In this document: positions 12,501 to 24,400 of the stretch, piece by piece | How the letters are laid out: each line of letters begins with the position of its first letter | Position numbering within the stretch: the first letter of the stretch is position 1 | Assembly (NCBI RefSeq): GCF_029873635.1 | Contig: NC_080425.1 | Location: 44,100,402-44,164,401 of the forward strand | Source: Malania oleifera | Lineage: Eukaryota; Streptophyta; Magnoliopsida; Santalales; Ximeniaceae | DNA length: 64,000 bases | Direction: 5' to 3' | Made by a program: the position numbers and the translations under genes | The notes under the pieces: generated by a model | What the model saw: only the letters and a program-made list of their open reading frames with translations | Databases searched by the model: none | What the model was told of the DNA's origin: nothing

Positions 12501-15500
12501 CTTTATCAAAGAAAAGGTTGAAGAAGGAACCATTTGTATGATGTATGTACCTACCAACGAGCAAACCGCAGACATCTTTACCAAAGGGTTAGCCCAACAG
12601 AGTTTTGATGATTTCATCTGCAAGTTGGATATGATCAATATGTATGATCCAACTTGGGGGGGAGTGTAGAAATCCCATGTATATTGGAGAGATCCTGTGT
12701 ATATTGGAGAGATTTAGGGGGATATTTATTGTATATTATTGAATGAGATTCTTTTAGGAGATTGTTTCCATATTTAGAGCAGAGATTGTATTATAAGTAG
12801 TTTGTATTGTCTTGTACAAAATTTTTCAAGAAATACAGAATTTAATCATTCTGATATCAGGAACTTTCTAGTGGAAGAAGCTTCTAGAGAGAGAGAGAGA
12901 GAAAGTTGGTGCTCTCTGAACACTCTTCCTAAATGACTACTCTCTTTCAATGTCATCCTAGAAGTCATACCAAATTGCTTTTTGAATCCTTCGAACTTGA
13001 CACCATTGAGTCCTTTGGTAAGTAGGTTTGCAATTTGGTCTTTAGTCTTGATGTACTTCATCTCAATCTCTCCTTGCAATAATTTCTCCCTGATCAAGTG
13101 ATAATGCACCTCTACGTGCTTACTTCTTGCATGGAATATATAGTTTTGTGTCAGCCGTGTTGCTAATTGATTATCACAGTATAGTTCTATTGAATAATCA
13201 ATTGTTTGGTGAAGATCCTTCGTAAGCAGCATTAACCATGTACTTTCTTGTGCTGTGACTGCTGCCGCCCTATACACTGCCTCAGTAGTTGATAATGAAA
13301 TTGTTGTTTGTCATTTACTGCATCAAGAGACTGCTCCAGAGCCAAGATTGAACACGTACCGAGTAGTCGAACAACGTGTGTCATGATCACTAGCAAAATC
13401 TGCATCACAATACCGTTTAATTTCACTTGTTCCTCCTTTACTATACAAGAGCCCAAAGTCAAAAGTTCATTTCATGTACCTTAGAATTCGTCGTAATGCA
13501 TCTAGATGAGTCTTCTTTGGTTTCTGCATGTGCCAACTTACCATACCAACCACAAATGATATATCTAGTTGTGTCATTGTGAGGTAGATTAATCCTCACA
13601 TCTTCTGAGACTTTGCCCTGAACTAAGCAAAGTCTTGCATTGGCTTCCATTGGAGTGGAAAGTGGCTTGCCTTCGATCATCCCAAATTTTTGCAAAAGAT
13701 CTGTTGCATACTTTTGTTGACATAAGAAATAATCTTTAATTAGTTTGTTCCACCTTGAGACAAAGAAAATGTTTAAGCTCTCCAAGCTCCTTCATTTGGA
13801 ATGGAATTGAAAGATTAGCTCTGGTTTGATGTATCACCACTTGATCATCCCTAGTGATGATCAAATCATCAATATATACGAGCACTATTGCCAATCTTCC
13901 TTTTTGGGCCTTCATGAACAAGTTGGAATCCGCTGGTGATGCTGAGTAGCTGCTTTGCATTAGGAATTCTGCTGTCTTACGGTTCTTGTTTTAATCCATA
14001 TAATGCTTTCTTTAGTTTGCACACATAGTTTCTATGCTCCTTGCTCTTGAACCCTTTGGGTTGTTCCATGTATGTGGTTCTATGTAATTCTCCATGCAAA
14101 AATGCATTCTTTACATCCATTTGCCAAAGCTTCTAAGACTTGCTGGCTGCAAGTGCAAGCAAGACATGTTGGTAATTTTTGCTATTGGGCTAAACTTTTC
14201 TTCATAATCTAGTCCATGTTTTTGAGAGAGTCCTAGAGCCACTAGTCGAGCCTTATGCCTTTCAATTGATCAATCAGGCCAATTCTTCACTTTGTAAACC
14301 CATTTGGAGGATATGGGTTTCACATCCTTATGCATTGGCAACTATTCTAGTGCTTGAATTTCTTCCACCATTGCCTTCTTCTATTCTATGCTCTGTGATG
14401 CTTCTTCAAATGAAGTTGGCTTTTGTACTCTTCCTTCTTCAGTCAAAACTGCATTTGCATATTTGGGATTTGCCCTTTTTTGTCTTGTGGACCTGCGAAG
14501 CTGTGGCTGAAGAGCTTCTTCTTCTTCCAACTCTTTTGGTTGACTTGGCCCATTTTCTTCAGCAACCCTATGGTGCATTCCTGTTTGCCATGGATGTCTA
14601 GATTTTTTTGGGAACTTAACTTTGGCTTCTTCTCTAGTTTGACCTTCCAAGGGTTCAACTTCCTCAACTCTCTCTTGGTTCGGCTGAACATACTTAATCT
14701 AAATTTGTTCCTGCATCTTGGTTTGTACTTTTCCTCAATTTCCTTGGTATCTGGAAGCTGTACTACTTTTGATGAGTCTGATGACCATCATGATGATGCC
14801 TCATCAGACACTACATTCTTGGAGACATAACAATGGCCTGATTGTGGGATCACAACATGTCCATCCCTTTCTTTGATTTCCATAGCCCACAGATATGTAG
14901 TGAATTAACTTCTTGTTGAACTTGCTTAGTAAATGATCAGACACAAATACATATGATACACAGCCAAATACTCGAAAATGAGTCACTGTGGGTTTGATGT
15001 TGCACAACTTCATGTAAGGTGAAGTGAATCCCAACTTTTCTTAAGGTAGTCTATCAATCACGTGCGTTGTTGTCGTCATGCACTCGGCCCAAAAACTTGG
15101 CGGCATGTCTTAGCATGCAACATGCTTCTACATATTTCTGCAAGATGCTGATTCTTTCTTTCTGCTACTCCATTTTTTGCAGTGTCTTTGGGATAGTCAA
15201 TTGTCATTGTATATTACATTCATGAAGATAGTCTAAGACGTCTTTCGATGTATGCTCTCCCCCATTATCTGTGTGTTGACACTGTGTCTTCCGCTTTGTT
15301 TCTTTTTCCACTATCTTCTTGAATTCCTTAATATTGTTTAATGCCTTCGATTTTTTTTTTTTTTTTTTCATAAAGTCAACCTAGACATACCTAGAGAAGT
15401 CATCTATGAAGGTAATCATGTATTGAAATCAATTGATGGACTTCTATTTTACTCTTCTATATATGTCCAAGTGAATAAGTTCAAGAGGCTTCTTGGATTT

Positions 15501-18410
15501 TAACGTTGAATCTTCAAATGGTAACTGATGTGCTTTTCCATGCTAGCATCTAGCGCGCACAATGAATTTTTGAACATTTGTCTAGGGGAGGCCTTTGTGC
15601 ATCGACTTTGTCGTCATTATTTTGAGCTTGTGATAACTTACATGCTCAAGTCTTGCATGCCATAAGTCCACTGTCTCATTCACAAGTTCGCAATCTCATT
15701 CTTCTCATCCTATCTAAGTATGCTTATTAAGCCGACATTATGTAGATAGACTCCAGTCTTTGCCCCTTCATGATTGGTGTACCCACAAGTTGGAAACTCT
15801 AGTACACCTTGGCATTGTTTAGGTCGAACGCCACGCAATTCCCTAAATCAGTGAGTTGTGATACTGATAGTAGATTTTTCTTCATTCTAGGAACATGCGA
15901 CACATTTTTTAGTTGCACTTATTGCGCGCTGAATCTTGGTATCATCACTGTCATGCCAATATGAGCTATTGGCAATTTAGAGTTGTTGGCGGTTACCATG
16001 ACTTGCCTCCTTTATATTTAGAAATACTTTCTAGTTTCACTTTGTCTCCATTCATGTGATTGGAACATCTAGAATCCACTATCCAATCACTATTATAATT
16101 AATTAGTTTATCATTTACTATGATGAGTGTTGATTCTTCCTTTGGTTCGGAGTTGCATGCTCTTCATTCGGTATATCCTCCATTATTGCAAAGGATGCTT
16201 TGAGGTCCCATTCCTATTCACTATCATTTTCTTTGGATGGATATCACGGCATCTTCAGCTCGTTTGTACCAACAATCTCGAGTGAAGTGTCCTCTCTTCC
16301 CATAGTTATAGCATTGTTTTGCCGTCAATATTTCTTGTCTTCATTTCTTCTTGTTGCAGTTTTGTTGAGCTCCCCCTTGTTGAGAACTCTTGTCTAGCCT
16401 TTTTTTTCCTTGTTGTCTTACATCCTTTAGATTTGACTTCTCCAACGTGTGTTCTTGCAGCTACTTTATCCTTTCCTTTAAAGAAAGCCTTTTCCTCATC
16501 CTTTAGTTTGACTCTAGACATTTGTTTGTTCAAAGCCTTCTGGTTGGTTAATATGTTTTCTAACTTTGTAAGAGTTGGTTCTTTGGCCCATCCACGAGTG
16601 GCAGTGATGAGACTATTATATTTCGGCCTAAGACCGTGAATAATAATTCTTCTCATTTTTGTTTGTGATTTTTATTTTCGAAGTCTAACTTTGAAATTTC
16701 TTCACATTTAGATTTTACTTTTGTAAAATATTTACTTGCAATCATGTTTTGCTATGAGACTATTAGAAGCTCATTCTCTAACTATTGGAGCTTTGCATCA
16801 TTGGCGAATAGAGCTACTAGGGTGTCCCATGTGTTCTCTTGGGCGTTTTTGCATTCTTGATGTGTTGTCATAGGTCGCCTTGTACTATTACTACCAGCAC
16901 ATACAATGCTTTGCTGGCTCTCACTTTCTATTTCTTTAATTCTTCAACATCAATTGGTGGTGTAGTTTGACTACCATCAATGATCTCCTATAAGTCTTAT
17001 CCAAGCAGGTAAAACTGCATGCAAGTGCTCCAATTTTTATAGTTATTGTGGTTGAGCTTCTCTATGTTGCTTGCTGAGGTTGCAATATCCGCCATTGTTA
17101 CTTGGTGATGCCCAACACTTAACCAAGTAAGCTTGGTCCTAGACCAACTGACTTCACAATCTGCATACTAGCGGAATCTGCTCGTACCACGATATTTGCA
17201 ATGGTCCCAGACCACTGGCTCTGATACCACTTGTTGGGAATTGGAGGTGGACCAGAACCAAAGACTAGCTTGTATTGATTTGAGGAAATAAAATAGTGCC
17301 CAGAACCTTACACTTGGATAAACAATAATAAGAAGACACACACACCAAAAAAGAAGCACCCTCACACACTCAAATATATCTTACTATTACAAGATGACAC
17401 CCAGCACGCTTTGCACTTGCATTTACTGAGCACTTCCTTGCTGCCCGCACACAGCAGATACTCACAATTCTTTCTTGTACACACAACACTTACAGTTTCT
17501 GCTGCTTGTCCAACATTGGAGCCTTGAGCTTCTTATATAGGTGCTGAAAGTGGGTGCCAACTAAGTAGAAATTTCTAGGCAGCTCCTCCTAGTGTTTCTA
17601 GATAGAAGTAGAGAGAATTCTAGAGAATAAAGTTCTACAGCGGGGTGGAGAATTATCTGAAGAAAGGAGAAGTTTCCTAGAAAGAGAGAATGAGAAGCTT
17701 CTGGGAAGGAGAGAAGGAAGAACAATCTAGAGTGTGAGATAGAGAATGATTTCTAGGGAGAAAGAGTGAGAGAGAACTTTCTACAGAAAGAAGCTACTAT
17801 AGAGAGAGAGAGAGTTGGTGCTCCCTGAACTAGTTGGGGCAATAGGCAACAAGCAAGTAGGCAAGTCAGCTTATGTAGAATTATAAGTACTTTTTTCCTT
17901 TGCTTTGGCCGCTTGATATTAGAATTTTGCTTAATTAAGGAAACATATCTTTTTAAGGCTTGATTTACATTGTTGGCCCACAACCGATCAACTTACACTT
18001 TTAGGTAAAGTGGTAATCTAACATGGTATTAGAGTTAAGGTTGCTAGGTGGCCTGGGTTCTAGTCTTGTTGCCCACGTTTATTGTTTCTTTGTAAAGAAT
18101 TATCTTATTCCTTGTAAATTTGTAATGGGTGTTGTTTATTGTGTGTTTATCTTTTCACATGCAATTGGGCTGTACTTGTGAAAGAGTGTTAACGCTTGAT
18201 GTACATTGTTGGCCCACAACCTAACAACTTAAATTTTTAGGTAAATTGGTAATCTGTCAATCTCTCTTTCAAAATGTCATATTTCTTAAAATTTTCTGTT
18301 GTTATCACTACTTGATCTTGCTGATTTTTTTATTTTGAGGTTTTAATAATGATAGTTGTGTGTCCCAGAAGTGTTGAGTACTTCAAGTTTCCATCTCCAA
18401 TATGTGTTAG

Positions 18411-18458
<48 letters not shown>

Positions 18459-21400
18459 ACAACAACAACAAAACCAAGCCTTAGTCCCACTAAGTGGGGT
18501 CGTCTATATGAATCCTTTTCCGCCAATTTATGCGATCATGGACCATATATATATATAAATTAAATCAGACACACCTTTGCCTTGTTTGACACTCGTTAAG
18601 GCCATGTGGGAGTTGTGTCCATGTTGGAACATGTCAGATACATACATGTCTTCTTGTTTGGAGTGTCGATTTTTACAGGCACTCACAAAGACAAACAAAA
18701 TATATTAGTATTTGTAAAACATAGGCAAAGGAAAAAAAAATGGTTAAAATTCCAAAATTAAGGGGCCATGTGGTAACACAACCAAAAATTATTAAAATGA
18801 AAAGAAGAAAGGAAAACTAAAGAATCAATAATAGAAAATAAAAACTGAAAACTAGCTACCTACTTGATTAATATTTTTAAAACTAAAACATGGTAAAAAC
18901 TTGCTTAAACAAAATTTTTTTTTCTTTGAATCAAATAAAAATTAAAAATTTATGATTAAAATAATTAAATTATAGAATAATACAAATTAAAAATACAATC
19001 ATAAAATGAAAAGAATTTATTATGATTACTTACTTAATTAGCACATTTCAAAATTCACTTTATAAGAAAAATCTTATTGTACATGACAATTGATAAATAG
19101 TAAAAATATTTTGAAAATAGCTTTTATTAGTTATTGAGTTTTTTTTTTTGAAATTTTATGGACATTTTAATTTTAATTTTATTTTAGTTTCATATGATCA
19201 TTTTATTTTAAATTTAACCAAAAGTGTGTGTGCATATATAGAATGAATGATCTAGTAAAAAAGTTAATTCTGGATATTAAAATATTCAGGCAACAAGTTG
19301 TCAAAACAATTGAAAACCATAAAAATTTGGTTTTAAGTGTTTTTGCAAACAATTGGAAAACTAGCAATGTAAACAAATGCATTTTTATAACCTATTTCTT
19401 TACTACATAAAAACAAAAATAGAAAACATAAAAACAATGACGATACTGAAAAGGCTCTAAGTTAAAGTATTTGGTAAATTGAAAGACTTAATTGCAATTA
19501 TAGGTCTCTCCTATATTTATAACACATACTAACTCACGCATTATGATAGAGCAATAAGACATACAAAATGACAAAAATAACCACTAACACACCCTCAAGC
19601 TAGAGCATATATATCATATGCTCCTAGCTTATGCTCCAAGCTTGTTACAAAAGAATTTAACATGAGCACCCACAAAGCGTTTGTGAATAAATCCATAGGT
19701 GGAATTTAGACTTCACATGAGTAGTTATAATAATATTCTATGCATGTTTCTTTTAAACAAAGTAACAATCAACTTCAACGTGTTTTGTGTGCTTATGGAA
19801 GATTGAGTTAGAGGCAATATGAATAAAAGCTTGATTATTACACATCAACTCCATAGATTGAGAATGTGGAAAACCAAGTTCTTCCAACATGTTTTTCAAC
19901 CAAGAAGTTCATATGTAGTGCGAGCCATAGCTTGATGCTTTCAGCACTTGACTTGTTTACTAGAGTCTGTTTCTTACTCTTCCAATATACCAAGTTACCA
20001 TCAACAAAATACAATACTTGGTTGTAGATCCGTTGTTGGAAGGTGACCTAGACCAATAAGCATGTGTATATCCTTGAATATAAAAGTATCCATGATCTTG
20101 ATATAAGAGGCCTCTCCCAGGTGCACCTTTTAGGTATCCTTAGATGCAAATTACTTCATTCCAGCGTCTTGTTCTTGAAGAATCAAGAAATCCACTCAAA
20201 ATACTTGTTGCGAAAGAATATCCGATCGAGTAACTGTGGGATAATTCAACTTTCCAAGAAGTCTCTAATAGTTCTACCATCTAAGATTGCCCAACAAATC
20301 ATCGATATTTGGCACTACTTGCTGTTAGGACCCATGTGGTTTGGATTCCAAGTGTCATCCAAAAGGTTAAGAACATAATTCCTCTATGAAAAAACAGTTA
20401 GCATGCAAGATTTGGATACTTATATAAAAGTATTTTATTGGTCCTAAATCTTTAGTATAAAATTTCATCTACACCTAAATATTTGGTATGAAATTTAGTC
20501 TACAGAAAATGATCTAGGCATTGGATACCTTGATCATCATCATGACGAGTAATCACAATATCATCCACATATGCAACAAGCATAATCGTACCTGATGTAG
20601 TATAATGACAAAATACAATGTTCTACGCACCGTTGAATGCCAAACTCAAGTAATACAACACTGAATAGTGCAAACCATGCTCGGGAAGACTTAAGCCATA
20701 TAATGATTTCATAAGTTGACACACTAAGTTTGATTCCCCCTAAGCAATCAATCTAGGTGGTTACTCCATGTGAACCTCCTCTAGGAATTCTTCATTTATA
20801 GCCTTATAAGTGGTGGTTGAGGAGATGAACGGATGAATTGAGGCAGGTTTGGTGACTAGGGAGAATTTGTTTAATTAATCCAAATCATACACCTGAGTAT
20901 ATCCCTTAGCAACAAGCAGATCTTAAAATGGACCACAAAACCATCAGATCTAACTTTCACAAGAGCGACAACCAACCATAGACTTATCACAAGGAAGAGG
21001 TACAAATTCCCAAATATCATTATCGTGTAATGCATGCATCTTTTCAACCATGCAGTCCTCCATCTAGAATGTGCTAAGACTTCAGAAACAGATTTAGGAG
21101 GAGTGGTAGAAGATAGAGTAATATGAGGGTGATAAGAAATCACAAGAAATGAAATTAGAGATGCGATGATGTATACAGATGCATTTACCTTTCCAGACAG
21201 TAATGGGAAGATCAACACATTGGGAAATGTTATCAAGTTGGAAAGCCAAATGTGTACTAGTTGAAGCTGGAGGAAAATCTCCTTCCTTGATCCACCATCA
21301 TTTATATAGCTACAAATTAGGATGATTGTGGTGATAAGGACTCAAACTAGATTTAGATGCATGGGGATGACTAGGCAGAAATAAAAAACCAGAATTAGGA

Positions 21401-24400
21401 AGGTTAGGCAAACGAAGGATTTCATCAAGGTTAGAAGCACTCAAGGACTTAGAATAGTGTAGTGTAGACTCAAAGAAGGCACATAAGAAACGATGCAAGA
21501 TATGACTGTAATAGTGATATCCTTTTTGAGTATATGAGTAGCCTCGAAAAACACATTTTATAGCATGAGGATCCAACTTATGATAATGCTTTCCTAATTG
21601 ACAAGACTCACACATAACTAAACACCAAAACTCAAAGTAGGAACTCATTTTTTTTTTTTTTAAAGATTCCTAATGAAGGATGACCGAGGTGACAATGGAT
21701 TTGGAGTGGTGTAGCAGCACTAGTGCAAGCAATAGAAGGAGATAGCAACCCAAAGTGTATAAGTCCACTAGCTTCCCCTCCTCCGCCAATTGTCTTCCTC
21801 GTCTTCAAATCTTAAATGACAACAAAATCAAGAAAGAATGTTGCTATTGTTCATTCATGGATTTTCTAATTTTGCTAACTGACATCGATATGAAGGGAAA
21901 CTTGGGAATATACAAAACAAAAGGGAAGTTCGAATTATCATCACTATTCTCGTAATTGTAGTGCTGGACCCATTAGCAAGTCAACACAAGGTAGGCTTTC
22001 AAAATGCTTAGGGGAAAAAAAAGTTTTACGTATCATATGTTAAGTAGTGTTTTGATTCTATGAACCAAGGGCTAGTGCAAGAAATTCTAGACGACAAGAA
22101 AGCTATATAGTTACCTATTTGAGCAAGAGATGCAATGGAAAGAGAAGTTTGATGGGATGCTTGATATTGCTGAAACTTGGAATACTCTTCCTATGATACA
22201 GTACATAGCACCTTGCTCGAGCTAGAAAATGTGGAACTTGTCATGGCTGCATTGGCAATGTGCTATGGTTTAAAGATCCCAACACTGCTTGATCGTGTGA
22301 CCTCCTCATCTACAATGAGTGTACTTAAAACTTTTGAGAATGCTTGGCAAAAAATCAAATCACCTTGTATAATGAGAGCAATCTTCTTAGAGCTAGAAGT
22401 TGAAACCTGGAAGCAGTTTAAGGAAGGAATGTGTACTCGAGGGAGCAAGAGGACGCAAGAAATGAACATCAGCAAACATAGCAACTTTGCACTACCAAGG
22501 ATCTTGGACTGAACTGTCTTAAACTTAGGCCACTAGGAACATCTCACAAACATTGGCGGTCATGGGTTGCACAATGTTAAGTTCCTCCTGGATGCCCTTC
22601 ATGTCTGCGAAGTACTATGTGACACTCCTGTCTCCATGTTGTAATTGGAAATACTAAAGGGATAAATCGTATACATGTGTAATCACTGTAATGTTATTGG
22701 AATATAAAAGCTCGACCAAATTGCAAATCTCCTTGCATACATCCAGATGCATACATTGTGCAATCTGGGGTTCTGTTGAGTTCCTCAATAGGGAGACAAT
22801 CAATGCATCTTCTTGAATCCATGCTTCTTTCCTTTTGTTGTTGCTAGGCCCGGATTGAAACAGGTGTTTAGATTTACCTAAGCCTGTCAAATAGATTTTG
22901 ACAGCAACCACTGCACTAATTCTTTCCATCCAACTTCTCAGCTGTTATCTGCAGCAATGATGAAATAGACATGCTCTTTGGATTCATCGACTCCATCCCA
23001 ACATTCACAAACTAGACCAACCATAATCAAGGTTAATGGCCGGAACAACCACAAACAAGTCACAAATAAACTGGCATTATACTGCCACAGCTGCTGGAAA
23101 CTAATACACAGCCCTAAGAAACCAACACATAGCCCTAATTGGTACCAAACAACAACTAACAAAGTTTTATGAGTAAACAAGTGAAGAAGGTTGGATCTTT
23201 GAGCAAAATAAGTGACCAAGAACTTGATATTATGGAGCATGGAAAATATTTAAGGCATTCAGGAAGAAATTGGAGCAAAAACAGGCTTGACATTCTCTCA
23301 CATGCCAGTGCACGAGGTTGGAGCTGTCAGCTGTTGGCTAGCATGTGGGGCGGGGGGGGGGGGGAGGGGTGGTTCTTCCAGCGATGAAACTTCACAGCCT
23401 TTGAGAGATTGGCAGGTTCTGTTACTGGTTATGGGGGTTGGCTTTGTTAAATATGAAGAGGTTGTTGAGGTTCTAAAAGGGCAGCTACATCGAGTAATGT
23501 TCTGGCAGTTGCAATGTTTTCTGGCAATTCCTGGACTTGCTACTGGTCTCTTTTGGTGTGCATGATTCTCCTATAGAAGCAGGTTTGCGTAGGATTATGA
23601 GGTTTAGGGTTTGGTTTGGTGGTGGCTATGCACCTTTGATTTAGGTTGGATCTTGCTCTATTACCATGTTGAAGTATTTGGTAAATTGGAAGACCTAATC
23701 GCATTCGTAGGTTTCTCCCTCTATTTAAGTACATCACAATGACCTCAATACCTTACTGACTTACGCCTACTAACATGACAATAACATAGACTAAATGACC
23801 AAAATAACTAGCATCATATGTGAACATGGATTCTTGTAACTAGTTGCCCAAAAGTTAAAATGTTGATGGTTTTGTTGCCTTAGGCCTCATTATTAAGTTG
23901 TACTCTCTCTTGTTTTTTTTTTTTTTTTTTTTTTAAAATTTTACATCATATTATTTGTTGTTCATTGTTGTAAGGTTATGATCATTAGGGAATGGAGAGG
24001 CTGAGTTGAACCCATGATATAAGGTATAGTGGGGGTTCCGACACCATTAGCCTAAGCCTTTTTCTCAATCATACCATAACTAAGCTATATATGATTAACT
24101 GATTTTTTCTTTAATATAAATTGCATTTCTAAAGGACTTTGAGGGTTGTTACCACAGTACAGAAGATTAACTAAATGGAGCAGTATAAGTTCTCTAACAA
24201 AATTCAAAAGAAATCTAGAGTTCTACAGAATTTCCATTTAATGTGGGATGAAGGAATGAGAACCATCTACACTTGATATTTTCCAAAGAAGTTTCAATTC
24301 CTTCATATGCACTTGGGTGTTTCTGTCTCCATGTGCGCTTGAGCACAGCCAAAAGAATGACATCCCATATTTGATTCAGCACATTTCTAAGAAATAATGA

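Larger units (their letters stand above)
8752..12859 (+). mobile_element. Copia-A: internally deleted copia with captured host-gene-like segment
   Basis: LTRs lie at 8752-8925 (174 bp) and 12665-12859 (195 bp); both begin tgtagaaatccc. The size difference is a 21-bp tandem duplication near the start of the 3' LTR. Perfect 5-bp target duplication GGAAC lies at 8747-8751 and 12860-12864. The primer site tggtttcagagct (8926-8938) differs from the initiator tRNA-Met site by one base. The polypurine tract cttgggggggag (12653-12664) precedes the 3' LTR. At 4.1 kb it is shorter than a full copia: gag is largely missing and the RT to RNase H region is partly deleted. Confidence 0.92.
8250..17831 (-). 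mobile_element. Copia-B: degenerate Ty1/copia element, LTR split by copia-A
   Basis: The left LTR (8250-8751 plus 12865-12922) and right LTR (17232-17831) both start tgttgggaattgg. Both end in a GA-rich tract and gttggtgctc-ctgaac. The minus-strand primer site gctctgatacca (17219-17230) is complementary to initiator tRNA-Met and abuts the right LTR, so transcription ran leftward. The purine tract next to the left LTR is gaagag on the minus strand at 12923-12928. Flanks ggttg (8245-8249) and agttg (17832-17836) look like a decayed target duplication. The left LTR is interrupted by copia-A with its own target duplication. Confidence 0.85.
19460..23813 (-). mobile_element. Copia-C: old Ty1/copia relic
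   Basis: Two short LTR relics, about 19460-19591 and 23667-23813, share agtatttggtaaattg and the layout gacttaat/gacctaat, gtctctcc/gtttctccc, ctaaca/ctagca. A minus-strand primer site variant gctctattacca (23655-23666) abuts the right LTR. A purine tract (rc of ccctcaagc, 19594-19602) lies beside the left one. The interior carries minus-strand copia domain pieces. No clear target duplication remains. Confidence 0.7.

Noticed and set aside
22177-22512. 111-codon plus-strand open frame
   Set aside because: It lies antisense to the gag region of copia-C and has no recognisable domain.
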